Assembly: GCF_003628535.1 (NCBI RefSeq) | Contig: NZ_RBCI01000010.1 | Span: 62,001-126,000, forward strand | Length of the DNA stretch: 64,000 nt | Direction of reading: 5' to 3' | Source: Flavisolibacter nicotianae | Lineage (GTDB): Bacteria; Bacteroidota; Bacteroidia; Chitinophagales; Chitinophagaceae | Part shown: in pieces, positions 58,631 to 64,000 of the stretch | How positions within the stretch are numbered: position 1 is the first letter of the stretch | Layout: each line of letters begins with the position of its first letter | Position numbers and translations under genes: made by a program | Notes under the pieces: model-generated | Databases searched by the model: none | Seen by the model: only the letters and a program-made list of their open reading frames with translations | Told to the model about the DNA's origin: nothing

Positions 58631-59378
58631 ACCCGGCTTATCCGCTCCGGATCGCAGAAAAATTTCGGCGAATGAACCCGGCTCCCAATACTTTTCTTCC
58701 CATTTAATTTAGTCGTTTGACAAACCGGAAACAGGTCGGTCTCGCCGGCCTTTTTTACCTGCATCACTTCATTCAGCAGTTCATGAATAAAACATTTTTT
58801 CTGCAAGCAGTATTCTTTTGCTGAATGAAAATTGCGTATCGTTTTCGGTGTAAAAATTTGGTTTTTCATATGAACATTCTTATTTTGTTGCCTTATTAAC
58901 TGCTTTACTCTTATATCCTTCCGAAACTCCATTCGCGTTGCATTTTGTCTCCTATTTTAACCAAAACAGATCAAGGCCCTACTTAAACTGCAATCAGATT
59001 TTATTATTGACATCTGCAGAAGTGCATCTGCATGAATTGGTTTCTGGTGATTAACCCGTATGCCCATGACCTTTCATCACTTGCATTAATATGCATGTTT
59101 ATAATGAATATCCAGCCGTCCATCCTTGTTAGTCTTCTATGCTCAGTTACCGGTCTGTTCACTGATGGGACAGGTGTATGTGACTGAGGAGGCCGAAGGC
59201 TTTTCCTTTCCTCAACCGTTTTCCATTTTAATTGCCTTTTTTTTCTGCAACGTTGAAGCCATTGCTTCTGGAACGATGTGTGCCTGCCGTCAGAAACGTT
59301 GCAAAACCGGATCTGTGCCGTTTGATGTACTCCGTGCATTGCTGACCGGCAGTGCAGAAAGCAGCGATAAACCGTAAC
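58631..59378. other. gene-poor region (748 bp) before the exopolysaccharide genes
   Basis: Apart from the helicase terminator (58734-58756), no gene or RNA was recognised. The base composition from about 58790 to 59110 is more AT-rich than the surrounding genes. Short frames on both strands (largest about 126 codons on the - strand) have no recognisable family. A long 5' leader or regulatory region for the downstream export cluster is possible. Confidence 0.45.
58734..58756 (+). terminator. intrinsic terminator after the helicase gene
   Basis: GGTCGG (58734-58739) pairs with CCGGCC (58745-58750) with one wobble and a five-base loop, followed by six T. It lies 104 bases after the stop. Confidence 0.6.
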
Positions 59379-60158
59379 ATGCAAATAAACCTCTCGCTCT
59401 TGAAAACACTTGTGTTTGCCCTTTTTGCCTTCGCCGTTGCCATTGCGGCGAGTTCGTGTACGTCATCAAAAAAGATAAACTACTTCACCGATCTGCCCGA
59501 CTCCGCGCTCATCCATCTTCCGCCTTTGGCTCCTGAAGGCCGGGTGATTGAAAATGGCGACCTTTTGGAGATCGGTATTTCTGCCAGGTCAAGTGAGGCC
59601 GCTGGTTTTTTCAACAAAGTGCAGGGTAGTGCCAGCAGTCCGACAGCCGGTACATACCTTGTTGACGACAGCGGAAATCTTGAATTCCCAATCCTGGGCA
59701 AAGTCAGGGCAACCGGCAGTACCGCCGACCAGTTAAAGGAAAACCTGAAAAAGCTCGTAACTCCTTACTTGAAAGAACCCATGATCGAGGTTCGTTACAA
59801 TACATTCAAAGTGACCATCCTGGGCGAGGTGCGGAGCCCGGGCACACACACGCTTTCCATGCAGCGAACAACCTTGTTTGAGGCGCTGGGTTCTGCCGGT
59901 GACCTTCCGAATTCGGCCAAAAAATACGATGTGCTTTTGTACCGCGACTACAACGGGCAGCGAACAATCCGCAGGATTGATTTGCGGACAAAAGACGTTC
60001 TGACAAACAAGGACGTGTTCTATGTCAAGCACAACGATGTCTTTTACATACAGGCCAGACCAAGTGCCCTTGCCAAAGAGAATTTTGGTTACGTCGCTTC
60101 TATTTTTTCCATTGTCGTCGGTGTGCTCAGCATCGCCGTTACATTATTTCGAAACTGA
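59379..60158 (+). CDS. wza: Wza-type polysaccharide export lipoprotein
   Basis: This 259-residue outer-membrane export protein has a lipoprotein signal (IAASSC, Cys27), a Poly_export domain (about 55-140; ENGDLLEIGISARSS and GTYLVDDSGNLEFPILGKV) and one SLBB-like domain (about 145-230; VTILGEVRSPGTHTL). A hydrophobic C-terminal helix (FSIVVGVLSIAVTLF) ends it. ATG at 59379 gives the lipobox; nine upstream in-frame codons were not used. Wzc follows 14 bases later, so export genes are in one transcript. The protein is shorter than Wza of Escherichia, which is common in Bacteroidota. Confidence 0.88.
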   Translation: MQINLSLLKTLVFALFAFAVAIAASSCTSSKKINYFTDLPDSALIHLPPLAPEGRVIENGDLLEIGISARSSEAAGFFNKVQGSASSPTAGTYLVDDSGNLEFPILGKVRATGSTADQLKENLKKLVTPYLKEPMIEVRYNTFKVTILGEVRSPGTHTLSMQRTTLFEALGSAGDLPNSAKKYDVLLYRDYNGQRTIRRIDLRTKDVLTNKDVFYVKHNDVFYIQARPSALAKENFGYVASIFSIVVGVLSIAVTLFRN

Positions 60159-60172
60159 CAAATACAACCTTC

Positions 60173-62539
60173 ATGGATTACAAACTCCTGGAAGAGGAAG
60201 AAGAAAGCAAAGGCTTTGATATCAAACGATATTTTGTAAAGCTGGGGAAGAATTCTATCTGGCTGATCATGAGTGTCGGCCTTCTTCTTGGCCTCGCCTA
60301 CCTCTACCTGCGCTATACAATGCCGCTGTACCAGGTTTCGACCTATATACAATTAAAGGAGCCCTCCGATAACATTGCCATGATTGGCGGCTCGCCGTTT
60401 GCCTCGCCGGGGACCGGCCAGATGCTTAGCAGCAGCCTCTCCGATCCGGGGAACGAGATCTTTAAACTCCAGTCCAGCACGCTGGTGGGGAAAGTCGTTG
60501 ATTCGCTTTGCCTGTATGTGGCGGCAGAGAAAAAAGGAAATGTACGGAACCAGGCAATCGGCATGGATGTATTGCCGGTGGAACTGCGTCTCGGGCGGGC
60601 CGATGCCGAGGCAAAAAAAGCCTTGTACATTCTTGCATTGTCCAACGAAAGCTATAGAATAAAAGATGGGAAAAACGAGTTGACCGGCCGGTATGAGGAA
60701 CCTCTCATCATCAATGGCGACACACTTACGCTTCTGCGTAAAATGCCGTCTTCGGCCATCGGCGGAACATATGTGCTTCACCTGTACGATCGTTCAGGCA
60801 CTATCGAACGGTATCGTTCACGGCTAAAGGTGGCCCCCGCTTCCAAAACGGCCGTGGGTATGCTTGAAGTTGCGGTAAAAGACGAATTGCCCTCACGTGC
60901 CAAACAGTTCATTGACGTGTTGATCCATTGTTACGACAAGGACAATACGGATTTCAGCAACCAGGCACTCCGGAAGGAAATGGACTTTCTTAATGACCGG
61001 CTCATCACCGTTCGGGCCGAACTGGAACAGCAGGAAAACACCGTCAAAAATTTCAAAGTCCAGAACAAGGTGACGGAAGTGTCGGCCAAGGCCAACCAGC
61101 TTTTGGGCAGCCTGTCGGTGATCGACTCGAAGCGGAATGACAATGAGCTGAAAAAAAGTTATTTGAACCTGGTGGAAGCCAATATGCGGGATATGAACGG
61201 CCGCGATCTGACACTTGCCAATGTGGGCGGTACGGAAGATCCACTCATTGCAGGACGAATTGAAAAGTACAATCAACTGATTGCCGAGAAAAAGAAAATC
61301 CAGGAAAATGGCGCTCCGCAGGATCCCAGGCTATCGGCCATCAATGCACAGATCGAAGATGCCCGGATGAACATTTCCCAAGCCATCAAAAATGCCCGCC
61401 GGGAAGTTAACGCCAGCGACCAGTTCCTGGCTTCGCAGGAAGCCCTGACAACCGGACGGTTTGTTGAGATGCCGGAAAAAGAAAAAGATTATGTACAGGT
61501 GAACCGGGTACTCAATATTAAACAGTCATTATACAATTTCCTGCTCCAGCGCAAAGAAGACAAAAACATTCAATTGGCTTCCAAAGAAATCGCCGAGTCG
61601 CGGATCGTCGACACAACGATCAACAATGCGCAGACGCCGCAGCCTTTCATCATCTACATCGCAGCACTGGTTATCGGTCTTGTAGTTCCTGCATCGGTGG
61701 TGCTTATTCGCCTGCTGCTAAACAAAAAAATCGAGACCCGTAAAGACGTTGAACTGCTAACTTCCCTGCCCATCGCCGGGGAGATTGGCAAAACAAAACG
61801 CGGCAATGAAATCGTTATCTCGGCGTCGGCGGCAACGTCGGAGGCCGAGCAGTTCCGCACCCTGCGCACCAACATATCTTATCTTTTACATGGTCCCGCA
61901 CCGAAGGTGCTTTTGGTGACCTCCTCAGTCAGCGAAGAAGGGAAAAGCTTTGTGAGCCTGAACCTTGCCACGGGTCTTTCCATCAGCAACAAGCGGGTGG
62001 TTCTCCTGGACATGGACCTGCGTGACCCGGGCTTATCGCGAAAGCTGGGGCTGGAACAAACAAAGGGCATGACCAATTTCCTGACCGGAGAGAGTGATAT
62101 GCAGTCGGTCATTCAGCCCCTGTCGCACGCCGAGAACCTGTTCTTCATCAGTGCCGGAACGCCCTTGCAGCCCAATACAGGCGAGCTGATTTTGAATGAA
62201 CGGATGGATGACCTGTTTACTTATTTGAAGCAATTGTTCGATATCGTTGTGATTGATACGCCCCCGGTCGCACCCGTGTCGGATGCACTGACACTGGGTA
62301 AACTTGCCGACATGTCATTTTTTGTTATCCGGCACAATTTCACGCAACGCTCTGCACTGAAATTGATCAATAAACTCCATGCAGAGCACAAGCTTCCCTC
62401 GATCAACCTGGTCGTCAATGGCATCGAGAACAAAAAGGAATACAATTACGGCAACGATTTCAGTTATGGTTATGGCTATCCGAAAGAGCCCAAAAAGGTC
62501 AGGAAAATCGCTGGTGTCAATAAAGAAAGAGTTGTCTGA
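60173..62539 (+). CDS. wzc: Wzc-type polysaccharide co-polymerase / tyrosine autokinase
   Basis: This 788-residue inner-membrane protein controls chain length and export of exopolysaccharide. A Wzz-like periplasmic part lies between two membrane helices (about 29-48 and 490-512) and includes a coiled-coil region (about 265-310, rich in E, Q and K). The cytoplasmic BY-kinase domain has Walker A TSSVSEEGKS (583-592), Walker A' VVLLDMDLRDPG (609-620) and Walker B IVVIDTPPVAPVSDA. The C-terminus carries a tyrosine cluster (YNYGNDFSYGYGYP, six Tyr) that would be autophosphorylated. It lies between the Wza-like gene and an ABC exporter. Confidence 0.92.
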   Translation: MDYKLLEEEEESKGFDIKRYFVKLGKNSIWLIMSVGLLLGLAYLYLRYTMPLYQVSTYIQLKEPSDNIAMIGGSPFASPGTGQMLSSSLSDPGNEIFKLQSSTLVGKVVDSLCLYVAAEKKGNVRNQAIGMDVLPVELRLGRADAEAKKALYILALSNESYRIKDGKNELTGRYEEPLIINGDTLTLLRKMPSSAIGGTYVLHLYDRSGTIERYRSRLKVAPASKTAVGMLEVAVKDELPSRAKQFIDVLIHCYDKDNTDFSNQALRKEMDFLNDRLITVRAELEQQENTVKNFKVQNKVTEVSAKANQLLGSLSVIDSKRNDNELKKSYLNLVEANMRDMNGRDLTLANVGGTEDPLIAGRIEKYNQLIAEKKKIQENGAPQDPRLSAINAQIEDARMNISQAIKNARREVNASDQFLASQEALTTGRFVEMPEKEKDYVQVNRVLNIKQSLYNFLLQRKEDKNIQLASKEIAESRIVDTTINNAQTPQPFIIYIAALVIGLVVPASVVLIRLLLNKKIETRKDVELLTSLPIAGEIGKTKRGNEIVISASAATSEAEQFRTLRTNISYLLHGPAPKVLLVTSSVSEEGKSFVSLNLATGLSISNKRVVLLDMDLRDPGLSRKLGLEQTKGMTNFLTGESDMQSVIQPLSHAENLFFISAGTPLQPNTGELILNERMDDLFTYLKQLFDIVVIDTPPVAPVSDALTLGKLADMSFFVIRHNFTQRSALKLINKLHAEHKLPSINLVVNGIENKKEYNYGNDFSYGYGYPKEPKKVRKIAGVNKERVV

Positions 62540-62707
62540 TTCTGACAACCTGCTATGGCTGCAAATCCACGTTGTTTTCCCGTTCTTCAATCAAAGGCTG
62601 CGCAAGCAGAAGTGGTAGGTCGTGCCATCCAATTTTTTAAACATTTATTCATCGGATCTGTACTGGAGACGTAAAACCGGTTTGGAAAATTTTGTAAGAC
62701 AGGCAAA

Positions 62708-64000
62708 ATGAAACTCTCTTTTCGTAACAATTTCATCGGCTATTTTTCTTTCTATCACCGGTTGGTGGGAAACGGCATTTTTATCTACCTGGGGCTGAGT
62801 ATCCTGATCAGTGTCATGGATGGTTTGGGACTTGCCATGTTCATCCCCTTGCTGGAATTTGTCAGTGATGAACACAAACAGGTCGATGGTGGAAAATCGT
62901 TGGGCCAGTTTCAGTTTATCATCAAGTTTATTCGCGGCCTGGGTTTCGATCTGAACATCACCGCCGTGCTGGCCGTTATCGCCGCGCTGTTTTTTTTGAA
63001 AGGCCTGTTGAAGTTTCTGCAATTAACCTATTACGCCGGCATGCGGCAAAGAGTTATCAACCGTATCCGTTACCAGTTGATCGATGATTTACAGGGCCTC
63101 AGTTACAGCGCCTTTTTACGGATGGATGCCGGCCGGATCCAAAATACGTTCACGCTGGAAGTGTCCCGCCTGTTCCTCGCCATGACATCTTACTTCAATG
63201 CGGCGCAGTATTTCTTTATGCTGTCTACCTATATCGTGCTGGCATTTCTGGCCAATTACCAGTTTGCGCTGCTTGTTTTTTTGGGTTCAGCACTCTTCAG
63301 CACCATCTATAAGCGGATATACCGGCGCACCAAAAATGCGTCGATCGAATTGTCGAAGAAAGGTACAGAGGTCGTTGGCTTTCTCATCCAGGCCGTGCAT
63401 TCTTTCAAATACCTGAAAGCAACCAACACGTTTTCAAAATATGCGGATAAGCTTAAAAACGTGCTTGATCATTACGAGGGCTTAAACCGGAAGATGGGCA
63501 ACATGAAAGCGATCGTATTAAGCATTAAAGAGCCCATTACCATCACCATTGTAAGCCTGGTGATTCTTCTCCAGATCAACTGGATGGGAACCGGGCTGAA
63601 TACGATTTTATTGAGCCTGCTGCTTTTTTACCGGGCGCTGAGTTTTTTGGTGCAGGTCCAAAACGACTGGCAGGCATTCATTGAAAACATTGGCGGTATG
63701 CATGCCGTGTCGCGGGATGCGTTGCAGATGGCCGCCGAACAGGAAGTGCCGGCCGGCCGGCCATTCACGGGCATTCACCAACAGTTGCTCTTACAAAATG
63801 TAAGTCTCAACTACAATAAAGTAAAAGCGTTGGATGGGATCAACATTGAAATACCCTCCAAACAAACCATTGCGCTTATCGGTGAAAGCGGGTCGGGTAA
63901 AACGTCGATTGCCAATGTCATCGCGGGCCTGTTTGTACCATCCGAGGGTAAAGTATTGGTCGATGACGTGCCCCTGACCAAATTCGACCTGGGCAGCTAC
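62708..64000 (+). CDS. ABC exporter (fused permease and ATPase), 3' truncated by window edge
   Basis: The open frame begins at ATG 62708 (MKLSFRNNFIGYF) and runs to the window end, 431 codons. The N-terminal part is a type I ABC exporter membrane domain with about six hydrophobic segments (for example IYLGLSILISVMDGLGLAM). The nucleotide-binding domain starts near residue 370. Walker A GESGSGKT is at 392-399; the Q-loop, signature and Walker B lie outside the window. MsbA-like exporters of this kind flip lipids, lipid-linked sugars or peptides. In this cluster, 168 bases after wzc, a lipid-linked oligosaccharide or related substrate is likely but not proven. Confidence 0.88.
   Translation, partial: MKLSFRNNFIGYFSFYHRLVGNGIFIYLGLSILISVMDGLGLAMFIPLLEFVSDEHKQVDGGKSLGQFQFIIKFIRGLGFDLNITAVLAVIAALFFLKGLLKFLQLTYYAGMRQRVINRIRYQLIDDLQGLSYSAFLRMDAGRIQNTFTLEVSRLFLAMTSYFNAAQYFFMLSTYIVLAFLANYQFALLVFLGSALFSTIYKRIYRRTKNASIELSKKGTEVVGFLIQAVHSFKYLKATNTFSKYADKLKNVLDHYEGLNRKMGNMKAIVLSIKEPITITIVSLVILLQINWMGTGLNTILLSLLLFYRALSFLVQVQNDWQAFIENIGGMHAVSRDALQMAAEQEVPAGRPFTGIHQQLLLQNVSLNYNKVKALDGINIEIPSKQTIALIGESGSGKTSIANVIAGLFVPSEGKVLVDDVPLTKFDLGSY

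Noticed and set aside
58615-58932. 105-codon open frame on the - strand overlapping the helicase 3' end
   Set aside because: Overlaps the helicase end and its terminator, and no family match is visible.
59004-59384. 126-codon open frame on the - strand before the Wza-like gene
   Set aside because: No recognisable domain, rich in His/Arg/Cys as is common for shadow frames, and it overlaps the wza start.
1-64000. CRISPR arrays, tRNA/rRNA genes, insertion sequences or prophage
   Set aside because: No regularly spaced repeats, cloverleaf-like genes, transposase or phage proteins were found on reading the window; only short interspersed palindromes were seen.

Overview
The window is a chromosomal segment of a Bacteroidota bacterium, most likely a Chitinophagaceae relative. 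This is inferred from two SusC/SusD pairs, a hybrid two-component regulator, TAnnTTTG-type promoter elements, an Oar-like TonB receptor, a NagB-LmbE fusion and the absence of clear Shine-Dalgarno sites. No rRNA, tRNA, CRISPR array, transposase or phage gene was recognised. Both edges cut genes.

Layout. 1-2.6 kb: lactate oxidation operon lutABC (lutA cut at the left edge), with overlapping ATGA junctions. 2.8-8.6 kb: a secreted GDPD-like phosphodiesterase, an orphan Oar-like TonB-dependent receptor and a type II NADH dehydrogenase. 8.7-14.1 kb: amino-sugar block with an FHS-family permease (nagP-like, minus strand), nagB fused to an LmbE deacetylase domain, a CBM9-like protein and a LacI-type regulator. 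Two inverted repeats bracket the predicted nagB promoter.

14.4-39.7 kb: a large sialoglycan utilisation locus. A FadR/FCD-type GntR regulator faces away from SusC/SusD, sialic acid lyase, mutarotase, MFS transporter, sialidase, AGE-family epimerase, DMT transporter, sialate O-acetylesterase, alpha-L-fucosidase, an SGNH-GH20 fusion, a second GH20, two sulfatases and a second fucosidase. The enzymes would strip sulfate, acetyl, sialyl, fucosyl and HexNAc groups from complex glycans (mucin-like or other animal-type glycoconjugates). Import through SusCD and nanT, lyase, epimerase and finally NagB would then feed fructose-6-P. A GlcNAc/ManNAc kinase and nagA are not in the window. Matching 17-bp palindromes lie beside the GntR start codon and on the SusC promoter, a strong sign of autoregulated repression.

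40-53 kb: a fructan locus much like the Bacteroides BT1754 region: hybrid sensor with periplasmic binding domain, kinase, response regulator and AraC domain (minus strand), then PfkB fructokinase, SusC, SusD, a thioredoxin-like protein, a sugar porter and a GH32 fructanase, closed by a clear intrinsic terminator.

53-64 kb: a PQQ dehydrogenase with an inserted cytochrome c domain, a SNF2-family helicase, a 748-bp gene-poor gap, then the start of an exopolysaccharide export cluster (Wza-like lipoprotein, Wzc-like tyrosine autokinase, ABC exporter cut at the right edge).
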